From Bacteroidota bacterium (GTDB lineage: Bacteria > Bacteroidota > Bacteroidia > UKL13-3): 7,731 bases of DNA. Shown piece after piece: positions 1-6,815 of the stretch; the first letter of the stretch is position 1, and every line of letters starts with the position of its first letter. The stretch is taken from positions 1 to 7,731 of the forward strand of contig VEQB01000101.1 in the NCBI GenBank assembly GCA_018883485.1, in the 5' to 3' direction. The position numbers were made by a program, and so were the translations under genes. Below the pieces are notes generated by a model that saw only the letters and a list, made by a program, of their open reading frames with translations, was not told the origin of the DNA and ran no database searches.

Positions 1-162
1 TTCATTCATTTTTTCAATATTTCCTGCAAAAAAACTTCCAGTAAATACTTCTGGTGAATTTACTAATGTATATTCAATGCTTAAATCGTTTGCAGTTAAT
101 TTATTTCTTAAACAAAAATTCAATTTGTTATGGTTAAATTTTCTTAAATCTAAATTTGCATA
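1..162 (-). CDS. partial coding fragment of unknown function, runs off left edge
   Basis: Read on the minus strand with codons at 1-3, 4-6 and so on, this stretch has no stop and gives a protein-like sequence of mixed composition, including NLDLRKFNHNKLNF and, further on, TGSFFAGNIEKMNE. About 70 percent of its first codon positions are purines, as expected for coding DNA; the competing open plus-strand frame (from base 2) has about 46 percent and a Phe/Leu/Ser-heavy translation. The C-terminus lies to the left of the window. The N-terminal part is missing: beyond roughly 151-171 the same frame stays open only as the shadow of the CorA gene on the other strand. It is visibly more AT-rich than the rest of the window. 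I do not recognise the family. The strand is fairly secure, the exact right end is not. Confidence 0.5.
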
Positions 163-894
163 TGGGTATTTATCATTGTTAGATTTTACGATAAAGAAAG
201 CAAACCGGATAGTGATGATATTAGACAACTTACGCGCAAAATTGCTATTTTCTACAATACCGAAATTATCATTACTATTCACCGAAGCAAGGCAGAATTG
301 ATAGAAAATTTGGCAAAAAGGCACAGTACAGATATCAAAATGCAGCATCCGTTTAACCTTGCTTGTAAAATTGTAAAGAAAACATTTGAAACATTTGAAG
401 AACCAGTTAGGCAATTAAACTTAAAAATTGATGGTTATGAAGAGCGCATCTTTTTAAAGAAAAGAATTCCTGATTTGCTGCGCGCCATGTATGATTTAAA
501 AAGAAGAAACCAGGTGTTTAGACGCGTAAGTTTTGTTTCTAAATTGGTGGTAGATAATATGCATGTTTCTCACAGAAAAAACTCCTATTATGAGGATATG
601 CGCGACTATCATCTAAAATTAGAAATAGCCATAGACCAAATACATGAAGATTTAATTTCCCTAGTAAATTTATACCTAAGTATTTCTTCGCAAAGAACCA
701 ATGAGGTGATGCGCATCTTAACTGTATTTTCGGCCTTCTTTTTACCCTTAACTTTTATAGTTGGTGTGTATGGTATGAACTTTCAATATATGCCAGAACT
801 AGCGATGCCAAATGGTTACCCAGGAGTATTGTTATTTATGGCATTGGTAATTGTGTTTATTTGGCAATGGTTTAAACGCAAAAATTGGCTATAA
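163..894 (+). CDS. corA: CorA-type magnesium/cobalt channel, N-terminally truncated
   Basis: CorA channels are homopentamers of the cytoplasmic membrane that let Mg2+ (and Co2+/Ni2+) into the cell. The visible part covers the end of the cytoplasmic funnel domain, the long helix and both membrane helices. The family signature GMN is encoded at 772-780 (YGMNF) at the end of TM1, and is followed by the short periplasmic loop and TM2, ending in the basic tail FKRKNWL. The reading frame already gives family-like sequence (FIIVRFYDKES) from about 163, so the TTG at 298 is not a believable start. An in-frame stop at 151-153 closes the frame on the left. About 243 codons remain; CorA proteins usually have 310-360 residues, so roughly 100 N-terminal residues are missing. 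No promoter or start codon is visible, so this copy is probably not functional as it stands. The stop overlaps the end of the convergent dehydrogenase gene by six bases. Confidence 0.85.
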   Translation, partial: WVFIIVRFYDKESKPDSDDIRQLTRKIAIFYNTEIIITIHRSKAELIENLAKRHSTDIKMQHPFNLACKIVKKTFETFEEPVRQLNLKIDGYEERIFLKKRIPDLLRAMYDLKRRNQVFRRVSFVSKLVVDNMHVSHRKNSYYEDMRDYHLKLEIAIDQIHEDLISLVNLYLSISSQRTNEVMRILTVFSAFFLPLTFIVGVYGMNFQYMPELAMPNGYPGVLLFMALVIVFIWQWFKRKNWL

Positions 895-1950
895 AACCAA
901 TTTCAATTGTGCAGCCAATGCTTCTAAATCTATTTGCACTTGTGGGTTCAACTCAATACCATCTGCAATTCTTTGCAAATACGCTCTATGTTCTAATTCT
1001 CCTGGAATAAGTACCTCTGTATTATCATCTATTCTTTCTGCGGCTTTAAAGCGTTTAATCCAATTATCCATATGGGCTTTAAAATCTTCTTTAGGCCTAA
1101 AAGCATCTACCCGCATAGCTCCCACAAAATGGCCAATTCCTTCTCCAGGCAGGTTAGGCAAGGGATCAAGAAAAGCCACAAAAGGAGGCACCCAAGGACC
1201 ATAATTAGCCCCAGATAATACCGCACTTAAAATATCCACGGCAGCTGCCAATCCATATCCTTTATGTCCTCCCAATGGTAATAACGCGCCGCCATCTTTA
1301 AGTTCATTAGCATTTGTACTTTCTTTTCCTTCTTTTGTTTGAACCCAACCTAAAGGCACTTGTTTATTTAAACGTTGTGCTATTTCTAGCTTACCATTGG
1401 CTGCATTTGAAGTTGCCATATCAACCACAAATGGAATTTCATTACCTGATGGAAAAGCTAAACAAATAGGATTGGTACCTAACATTCTTTCTTTTGCGTG
1501 AGTAGGCGCTACTAAAGGACTTGCATTGGTCATACTTATCCCAATCATATCATGTGGCAAAGCCATCATAGCATGGTAAGCAGCAATGCCAAAATGGTTT
1601 GAGTTTTTGATAGCTACCCAACCCGTTCCAACATTTTTTGCTTTTTCTATGGCAATATGCATAGCCATGGGCGCAGAAATTAAACCAAGTCCTTGATTGG
1701 CATCTAGTGTTGCTGTTGAAGGCGTTTGATGCACTATAAAAGGCTTTGCATTAAAATTTGCTCTGCCTTTGTTTGCAAGTCTAACATACCCACTAAGCCT
1801 AGCAACGCCATGCGAATCTATCCCTCTTAAATCTGCAAGTACCAGCACTTCCGCTGCTAACTTAGCATCTTCTTTGCTCATGCCACAGGTTTCAAAAACT
1901 TGTATGCAAAAACTAAATAATCTTTCTTGTGTAAATTTCATACTTACCAA
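889..1950 (-). CDS. Ldh2/MDH2-type malate/L-lactate (2-hydroxy acid) dehydrogenase
   Basis: Cytoplasmic NAD(P)-dependent oxidoreductase of the Ldh2 (malate/L-lactate dehydrogenase type 2, YlbC-like) family, which interconverts 2-hydroxy acids and 2-oxo acids. Of its 353 residues, family motifs are DSHGVARL at 45-52 (SHG at 46-48, with the usual catalytic His), NSNHFG at 116-121, LGTNP at 157-161 and GGHKGYGLA at 227-235. Length and motif order fit an intact enzyme. The first ATG (1948-1950) overlaps the end of the LutA-like gene by seven bases. A second in-frame ATG three codons on (1939-1941, MKFTQ) is equally possible. It is the last gene of a three-gene overlapping set. The family also includes ureidoglycolate, sulfolactate and piperideine-2-carboxylate enzymes, so the exact substrate cannot be read from motifs; the LutA-like neighbour makes lactate or a similar hydroxy acid the favoured guess. 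Confidence 0.88.
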   Translation of the reverse strand: MVSMKFTQERLFSFCIQVFETCGMSKEDAKLAAEVLVLADLRGIDSHGVARLSGYVRLANKGRANFNAKPFIVHQTPSTATLDANQGLGLISAPMAMHIAIEKAKNVGTGWVAIKNSNHFGIAAYHAMMALPHDMIGISMTNASPLVAPTHAKERMLGTNPICLAFPSGNEIPFVVDMATSNAANGKLEIAQRLNKQVPLGWVQTKEGKESTNANELKDGGALLPLGGHKGYGLAAAVDILSAVLSGANYGPWVPPFVAFLDPLPNLPGEGIGHFVGAMRVDAFRPKEDFKAHMDNWIKRFKAAERIDDNTEVLIPGELEHRAYLQRIADGIELNPQVQIDLEALAAQLKLVL

Positions 1951-2663
1951 CCACTAGCCAAAACATCTGCTAGGTGCATTATCTTAAGCGGTAATCCCTT
2001 TTTCTTTATAACTCCATCTAGGTGCATTAAGCAGCTATAGTCGTTACCTATAATAGTATCTGCCCCTGATGCTAAAATATGGTCTAGTTTCTGGTCGGCC
2101 ATAGATACACTTAACTTCTCAAAGTGAACTGCAAATACGCCACCAAAACCACAACATACATTAGCTTCTTCTATTTCTAGTAAAGTAAGACCTTCTACCT
2201 TATTTAATAAGGTTCTAGGTTGATTCATAATTTTGCATTGGTTTAAACCTTGACAAGAATCTAGGAATATAGCTTTAGTCTCTAACTTGGCGCCAAATTC
2301 TTCTATTTTAACTACTTCCACTAAAAATTCACTTAGCTCAAAAGTTCGCTTTTGTAATTGGCGGTATTTATTGTGATAAGAAGAATTTTGAAAGAGGAGA
2401 TCGTATGAATTTCTAATCATAGCGGTGCAAGAAGATGCGCCGCAAACCATTGTTTTGTCAGAAGAGATTTCGTTTAATAACTTCTCCCCTACTTCTCTTG
2501 CATCTTCCCAATGGCCTGCATGAAATGCGGGCTGGCCGCAGCAAGTTTGCTCTTGGTTATAGTGCACCTTGCACCCAGCTTTTTCCAAAACCTTAACTAA
2601 GTTAAAGCCGGTTTGCGGATTAAACTGATCTATAAAACAAGGTATAAATAAATCGACCTTCAT
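1944..2663 (-). CDS. lutA: LutA/YkgE-like cysteine-rich (CCG) Fe-S oxidoreductase subunit
   Basis: Cytoplasmic protein with two cysteine-rich CCG (DUF224) repeats, like LutA of the LutABC L-lactate oxidation complex, heterodisulfide reductase HdrB and glycolate oxidase GlcF. Repeat 1 has Cys9, CCGQPA at 41-46 and the VCGASSC segment with Cys74 and Cys79. Repeat 2 has DSC (Cys137), CCGFGG at 170-175 and SCLMH with Cys211. The 239 residues match the usual LutA length of about 238, so it looks complete. In repeat 2 the usual SCH..R is SCQ..N, a change in a conserved position. The start ATG overlaps the transporter stop codon by one base (TAATG), which favours translational coupling. No LutB (ferredoxin-like) or LutC gene is present in the window, so the symbol rests on sequence family only. 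The protein may act with the adjacent Ldh2 enzyme or with partners encoded elsewhere. Confidence 0.82.
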   Translation of the reverse strand: MKVDLFIPCFIDQFNPQTGFNLVKVLEKAGCKVHYNQEQTCCGQPAFHAGHWEDAREVGEKLLNEISSDKTMVCGASSCTAMIRNSYDLLFQNSSYHNKYRQLQKRTFELSEFLVEVVKIEEFGAKLETKAIFLDSCQGLNQCKIMNQPRTLLNKVEGLTLLEIEEANVCCGFGGVFAVHFEKLSVSMADQKLDHILASGADTIIGNDYSCLMHLDGVIKKKGLPLKIMHLADVLASGW

Positions 2664-4066
2664 TAAGGATGCTTTTCTTTAAAATTAGGGATAAACATAA
2701 ACAAAAATCCAGCAACGATAAAAAAAACTAATAAGGCAAGCACAGAAGATCGCATATTTCCGGTTAAATTATTAATAAATCCAAATGCAAAAGTACCTAA
2801 AACGGTCGCCATTTTCTCTGCCACATCATAAAAGCTAAAATAGGAGGCCGTTTCTTTGGTGCCATCGGGAATAAGCTTGGCAAAGGTGCTTCTCGACATG
2901 CTCTGAATGCCACCCATTACAGTGCCCACAACTGCTGCAAGAAAATAAAACTGTATATCGGTTTTCACAAAATAAGCGGCTGTGGTTATGCCAATCCAAA
3001 CCACTATCATAATTTGCAATGTGTAAATATTTCCAATTTTAGCCGATACTTTAGAGAAGCCCCAGGCGCCAAGAATGGCAATTATTTGAATAATTAAAAC
3101 AGTTGCTATGAGTTTACCTAATTCCATATGCAACTCTTGCTTACCAAATAAAGAGGCCACATACATTACAGTTTGAACCCCCATTGCGCTAAAGAAAAAA
3201 CCTACCAAATAAAGTTTTATCGTTTTATTTGAGGGCAATTGTAATTCATACCATACTTTTTTAAGCTCTTCTAAACCCTTTCTAATAGCACCCTCTTCTT
3301 TTTGCGCCACTTGAACTTCGGGTAAATTTCTAAAGGTAATTTGGGCAAAACCAGCCCACCAAATACCAACGCTAACAAAGGCTAATTTGCTTGCAAAAGT
3401 GGTATAATAAGATTTCGCTTGCCGTGTTGCCTCTTCTAGGTTCAAACCGATATTGGATTGCATTAGTTCTGCGGCTTTTTCTGCAACAGGAAATATTTTG
3501 GCTGCATTTAAAATAATGGCTAAATCTATAAGCAATAACAAAACACTCCCAATATACCCCATGGCAAAGCCACGTGCACTCAATTTATCATATTGGTCTT
3601 CGGTAGCAATCTCGGGTAAAAAGGCATTGTAAAAAACTATACTTCCTCCAAATCCAAAAATCCCTAAAATAAAAAAAGTGATACCTAGCCACAAGGTTTC
3701 TGAAGAAAAGAAAAAAAGCATCATGCAGCTAAATGAACCTAAATAGCAAAAGAATTTCATGAAACTTTTCTTACTTTGGCGTGCATCTGCAATGCCAGAA
3801 AGAAAAGGATTGATAAGGGCAACCAATAAAAAACCTAATGAAATGGCGTAAGAATACAAGGCAGAATTAACAATCTTAAACCCTAATACATCAATATAAT
3901 GAACGCCGTTCACAACAGTTCCGGCAGCTACAGCAGCTTGCGCGCTTGCGCTTTCGAAAAAAGGCGGAAATATTGCAGTAGTTATAGCCAGCGAAAAAAC
4001 AGAGTTTGCCCAATCGTACATGGTCCATGCTCTGGTTATTCTTGGATTGTTTAATTGTGGTTGCAT
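2663..4066 (-). CDS. UMF1/Atg22-type MFS transporter
   Basis: Integral membrane carrier of the UMF1 (Atg22-like) branch of the major facilitator superfamily. Family-typical stretches are RAWTMYDWANSVFS near residue 12, a motif-A-like GIADARQSKKSF after the first helices (91-102), GFAMGYIGSVLLL at 166-178, GGIQSMSRSTFAKLIP at 385-400 and SFYDVAEKMATVLGT at 411-425. About twelve hydrophobic segments are visible, with a long charged loop (about 250-280) in the middle. I chose the ATG at 4064-4066 (467 residues, MQPQLNN), because the family homology starts directly after it. The longer frame back to a GTG at 4130-4132 adds 22 residues unlike the family and would run into the divergent gene. No Shine-Dalgarno sequence is seen. 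Its stop overlaps the LutA-like start. The substrate of bacterial UMF1 carriers is mostly unknown; a hydroxy acid is inferred here only from the neighbours. Confidence 0.87.
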   Translation of the reverse strand: MQPQLNNPRITRAWTMYDWANSVFSLAITTAIFPPFFESASAQAAVAAGTVVNGVHYIDVLGFKIVNSALYSYAISLGFLLVALINPFLSGIADARQSKKSFMKFFCYLGSFSCMMLFFFSSETLWLGITFFILGIFGFGGSIVFYNAFLPEIATEDQYDKLSARGFAMGYIGSVLLLLIDLAIILNAAKIFPVAEKAAELMQSNIGLNLEEATRQAKSYYTTFASKLAFVSVGIWWAGFAQITFRNLPEVQVAQKEEGAIRKGLEELKKVWYELQLPSNKTIKLYLVGFFFSAMGVQTVMYVASLFGKQELHMELGKLIATVLIIQIIAILGAWGFSKVSAKIGNIYTLQIMIVVWIGITTAAYFVKTDIQFYFLAAVVGTVMGGIQSMSRSTFAKLIPDGTKETASYFSFYDVAEKMATVLGTFAFGFINNLTGNMRSSVLALLVFFIVAGFLFMFIPNFKEKHP

Positions 4067-4086
4067 TGCATTGCAAAATAACAATT

Positions 4087-4105
4087 TGCTTTTAAAATAA
4101 AAGCA
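4087..4105. repeat. perfect 7-bp hairpin in the divergent intergenic region
   Basis: The arms TGCTTTT (4087-4093) and AAAAGCA (4099-4105) pair perfectly around a five-base loop, with two further possible G-T pairs outside. The hairpin lies midway in the 59-base gap between the transporter start (4066) and the start of the decayed plus-strand gene (4126). It could be an operator or a leader hairpin of the transporter transcript. A TTATTTTG sequence, one base off the TAnnTTTG -7 box, follows it on the minus strand close to the transporter start. Function is inference. Confidence 0.35.
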
Positions 4106-4125
4106 GGCGTTTATCTTCCTATTCA

Positions 4126-4620
4126 ATGCCACATATTAGCAAAAAGAAACTCTCCTACCCCATTGACCCAAAATTGCGGCAGTATTTAAAACACCATGGA
4201 AGAGAAACCCTCATCTCCATTCATTATCCCCTGCTTAAAAACTTTAAACAAAGTATAGCGCTCTACGACAAGAAAGGGAAAGATACTTTGTGAGAAACTT
4301 GCTTATTTGATCACCTAGAAGTGGAACGCATAGATTATTGTTTATAGGGCAATACCATGCCCTTTAGAACAAGAATTGCAAATCGCCTTAACGACAATTT
4401 TGACTATTATTATGAGAAACATGCGGATACCTCTAGAATTTATGGATTAGCATTGGAACATTTATTATCTCCCAATCGCACTAGCTATTTGGTGAGCGCA
4501 AATATCTTAATAGAAGAACATATTGCAGGCATCCCTGGGGATGATTATATTAAGCACTACATTAACCTTGATAATTTTAATGGAAACCGCGTGGCCAAAG
4601 AATTTGTTAAGTTTAAAACT
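4126..4620 (+). pseudogene. decayed gene of unknown function with two in-frame stops
   Basis: From the ATG at 4126 one frame gives a coherent protein (MPHISKKKLSYPIDPKLRQY...) interrupted by TGA at 4291-4293 (codon 56) and TAG at 4345-4347 (codon 74). The same frame then continues with well-formed sequence such as NRLNDNFDYYYEKHADTSR, LALEHLLSPNRTSYLV and HIAGIPGDDYIKHYINLDNF. It stays protein-like to about codon 165 and then becomes the antisense shadow of the prohibitin gene, so the C-terminal part is probably lost. Both stops can arise by single substitutions from common codons (TGG to TGA; TGG or CAG to TAG). A shorter product could start at the ATG at 4357, but it would read on into prohibitin antisense and is unlikely to be real. 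There are no membrane segments and no signal peptide. I do not recognise the family. Stop-codon readthrough or sequencing errors are less likely alternatives, since other genes here use the standard code. Confidence 0.68.
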
Positions 4621-4628
4621 ATTTACAT

Positions 4629-5504
4629 TTATTCTGATGGGAGACCAATCAAAGGGGTTTTGCCATCTGTTATAATTGTTTTTGTATTTGGGGAAGTTGA
4701 TAAACTTCGAAAGGCATCAATTTGCTTAAACTTTAGAATTTGTGGGGTTAAACTTTTCTCTAACATGGCATTTGCCTTTGCGTTGGCATCAGCTTCTGTT
4801 TTAATGGCATTTGCTCTTCCCTCGGCTTCTAATTCTAGAATGCGCTTTTGCCCTTCTGCAGCAATAATTTTAGAGTTTTTATCGCCTTCTGCTTGCAACA
4901 CTTTTCGCTCTGCCTCCCTTTTTTCTCTTTCTTTTAAAAACTCCATTCGCTGCGCATCCTGCTCTGCTTCAAGTTTTTCTTCAATTGCTTTATATAAGCC
5001 CTGAGGTAAGGTAATTGATTTTAATAATACTGATTCTATAATGAACCCTTTAGGTTCTAAAACCTCCATCATCCTATCCTTAATTTTATGTTCAATTGTT
5101 GCGCGTTTGGCACTGTGCATATCCTTTGCGTCAAACTCCGAACAAACATCTGCAGATGCCGAACGAAACACAGGAAGTATTAAGACACCTTGGTAATTAA
5201 GGCCGGTATTTTTAAGAATATTATGAACCTCGGTAGTTTTAACTCTATACAAAATAGAAATTTCGGATTGAACGGTTAAACCCTCCTTTGAAGGCAAGCC
5301 AACATTAATTTCAAGATTAATGGTGTTTAGTGGCACACGAATCATTCTTGAAATAAAAGGATTAAATAAGGTAGCGCCAGAATGATAAACATTAGCATTT
5401 AGTTTACCTAAAGTTCTTTTTACAGCAACTTCATCTTGGTGAACCACAGCGCAAGATGAGAAGATTAAGAGGATAAGAAGGGAATAAGTTGTTAGAGTTT
5501 TCAT
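4629..5504 (-). CDS. prohibitin/SPFH-domain lipoprotein
   Basis: SPFH (stomatin/prohibitin/flotillin/HflK) proteins form large ring or cage assemblies on membranes, often around proteases. The 291 residues begin with a short lipoprotein signal, MKTLTTYSLLILLIFSSC, with Cys18 as the probable lipidated residue. The SPFH domain follows (about 22-180: DEVAVKRTLGKL, then LNTINLEINVGLPSKEGLTV). Next comes a long charged helical part rich in AEG/EAE repeats (about 175-245), likely coiled coil, and a short tail ending TPLIGLPSE. A lipid anchor instead of a transmembrane helix would place the protein on the periplasmic side of the inner or outer membrane. No acidic surface-export tag follows the Cys. 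It starts 43 bases after the clpX stop with no terminator between, so co-transcription with clpX is likely. The ATG at 5502-5504 is preceded by A/T-rich sequence without a Shine-Dalgarno. The gene appears intact. Confidence 0.88.
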   Translation of the reverse strand: MKTLTTYSLLILLIFSSCAVVHQDEVAVKRTLGKLNANVYHSGATLFNPFISRMIRVPLNTINLEINVGLPSKEGLTVQSEISILYRVKTTEVHNILKNTGLNYQGVLILPVFRSASADVCSEFDAKDMHSAKRATIEHKIKDRMMEVLEPKGFIIESVLLKSITLPQGLYKAIEEKLEAEQDAQRMEFLKEREKREAERKVLQAEGDKNSKIIAAEGQKRILELEAEGRANAIKTEADANAKANAMLEKSLTPQILKFKQIDAFRSLSTSPNTKTIITDGKTPLIGLPSE

Positions 5505-5547
5505 ATTAATGTTTTAAATGTGAAACAACCCTAACAACAAAAAAGTT

Positions 5548-6780
5548 TTACGCTGCCTGATAATTTTTTAAACGCACAGATTCCATTTTGGCACTTGCAT
5601 TTTCGGCTGTAATAGTGATGTTTTTAATCTCACTATTTCCTGGCACCTCATACATATAATCGAGCATTAAAGCCTCACAAATACTGCGTAAACCGCGTGC
5701 ACCTAATTTTAAATCAAAAGCGGTATCTACAATTAAATCAATTACCGCATCTTCAAATTCTAACTTAATATTTTCGAGTTCAAACAAATGAATATATTGC
5801 TTAATTAGCGCATTTTTAGGTTCAACCAGAATTCTTCTTAGGATTACTTTATCTAAAGGATCTAAATGGGAAATAACAGGTAAACGACCAATAATTTCTG
5901 GAATTAAACCAAAGCTTCGCAAATCTGCTGCAGAAACATACTGCAAATAATTGTCCTTATCTTCTGGCTTTAGGGATTCTGCCAACTTAAATCCGATGGC
6001 TTGTGTTTGCAATCTTCGGGCAATCATTTTATCTATACCATCAAAAGCACCGCCACAGATAAACAAAATATTTTCTGTGTTAATTTGAATCATCTTTTGC
6101 TCTGGATGCTTGCGACCACCCTGCGGTGGCACATTGGCAATGGTACCTTCTAATATTTTTAGCAAAGCTTGCTGAACGCCTTCGCCACTCACATCTCGGG
6201 TGATGGAAGGATTGTCACTTTTTCTGCTAATTTTATCTATTTCGTCTATATAAACTATACCACGCTCTGCAGCAGCCACATCATAATTTGCGGCTTGTAA
6301 TAAACGCGACAATAAACTTTCTACATCTTCGCCCACATAGCCTGCCTCTGTTAGCACTGTGGCATCGGCAATACAAAAAGGAACTTGTAAAGTTTTGGCA
6401 AGAGTTTTGGCAAGTAAGGTTTTTCCTGTTCCGGTTTCACCTACAATAAGTATATTAGATTTCTCTAATTCAACATCATTAACTTTTTTAGCATTAACTC
6501 TTTTAAAATGATTATAAACAGCTACACTCAAAACGCGTTTGGCATCGTCTTGTCCAATAACATATTCGTCTAAATGTGCCTTAATTTGCGAAGGTTTTAA
6601 AAGATTAAGAACTTCTTTAGCACTTTTATTTGCAGCACCTTCCTGCTCTTCATTAATAATTCTAAATGCCTGCCCAATGCAATGCTCACAAATAAGCGCA
6701 TCAAGTCCTGATATCAAATAATTAACTTCGCTTCTTCCTCTTCCGCAAAAGGAACATTGGTCTTCTTTCTTTTTAGCCAT
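5548..6780 (-). CDS. clpX: ATP-dependent Clp protease ATP-binding subunit ClpX
   Basis: Hexameric AAA+ unfoldase that recognises tagged or specific substrates, unfolds them with ATP and threads them into ClpP in the cytoplasm. The N-terminal zinc-binding domain has Cys9, Cys12, Cys31 and Cys34. The AAA+ core shows Walker A GETGTGKT (114-121), the GYVG pore loop (147-150), Walker B IVYIDE (175-180), an RKH loop (223-225), the ClpP-docking IGF loop (262-264) and sensor-2 GARGLR (360-365). At 410 residues it is full length and looks functional. The start MAKKKEDQCSFCG is the normal ClpX N-terminus. It is encoded downstream of clpP on the same strand, but a terminator and about 300 bases separate them, so clpX probably has its own promoter. 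The prohibitin gene follows 43 bases after its stop. Confidence 0.98.
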   Translation of the reverse strand: MAKKKEDQCSFCGRGRSEVNYLISGLDALICEHCIGQAFRIINEEQEGAANKSAKEVLNLLKPSQIKAHLDEYVIGQDDAKRVLSVAVYNHFKRVNAKKVNDVELEKSNILIVGETGTGKTLLAKTLAKTLQVPFCIADATVLTEAGYVGEDVESLLSRLLQAANYDVAAAERGIVYIDEIDKISRKSDNPSITRDVSGEGVQQALLKILEGTIANVPPQGGRKHPEQKMIQINTENILFICGGAFDGIDKMIARRLQTQAIGFKLAESLKPEDKDNYLQYVSAADLRSFGLIPEIIGRLPVISHLDPLDKVILRRILVEPKNALIKQYIHLFELENIKLEFEDAVIDLIVDTAFDLKLGARGLRSICEALMLDYMYEVPGNSEIKNITITAENASAKMESVRLKNYQAA

Positions 6781-6787
6781 AAGTCTG

Positions 6788-6795
6788 CAAAGATA
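6788..6795 (-). promoter_or_regulatory. possible clpX promoter, Bacteroidota -7 box
   Basis: The minus strand reads TATCTTTG, a full match to the Bacteroidota -7 consensus TAnnTTTG, ending only seven bases before the clpX ATG. No matching -33 TTTG is found at the usual distance of about 19-21 bases. If used, transcription would begin almost at the start codon and give a nearly leaderless mRNA. The match is short enough to be chance. Confidence 0.35.
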
Positions 6796-6815
6796 AGTTT
6801 AATGATTTAATTTTA

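Noticed and set aside
298..300. TTG at 298 as the corA start
   Set aside because: Family-like CorA sequence continues upstream in the same frame to about 163, so this is an internal Leu codon.
77..301. Plus-strand open frame of 74 codons starting at 77
   Set aside because: Its first codon positions are poor in purines, the translation is Phe/Leu/Ser-heavy, and the part after about 163 is the wrong frame of CorA. A faint resemblance to the CorA N-terminus (FT..., then KFNL) lacks the conserved Trp, Asp, Pro and LPK residues and has the wrong spacing.
4067..4132. GTG at 4130-4132 as the transporter start
   Set aside because: The extra 22 residues do not resemble the family, cross the hairpin and overlap the divergent gene; the ATG at 4064-4066 gives a normal N-terminus.
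4291..4347. Alternative genetic code or recoding of TGA/TAG
   Set aside because: All other genes are ordinary under the standard code and no recoding signal is evident; nonsense mutation is simpler.
4357..5004. Independent 215-codon plus-strand gene
   Set aside because: The first 88 codons are the tail of the decayed gene; the rest is antisense to the prohibitin gene and shows Ser/Ala/Phe-rich shadow translation.
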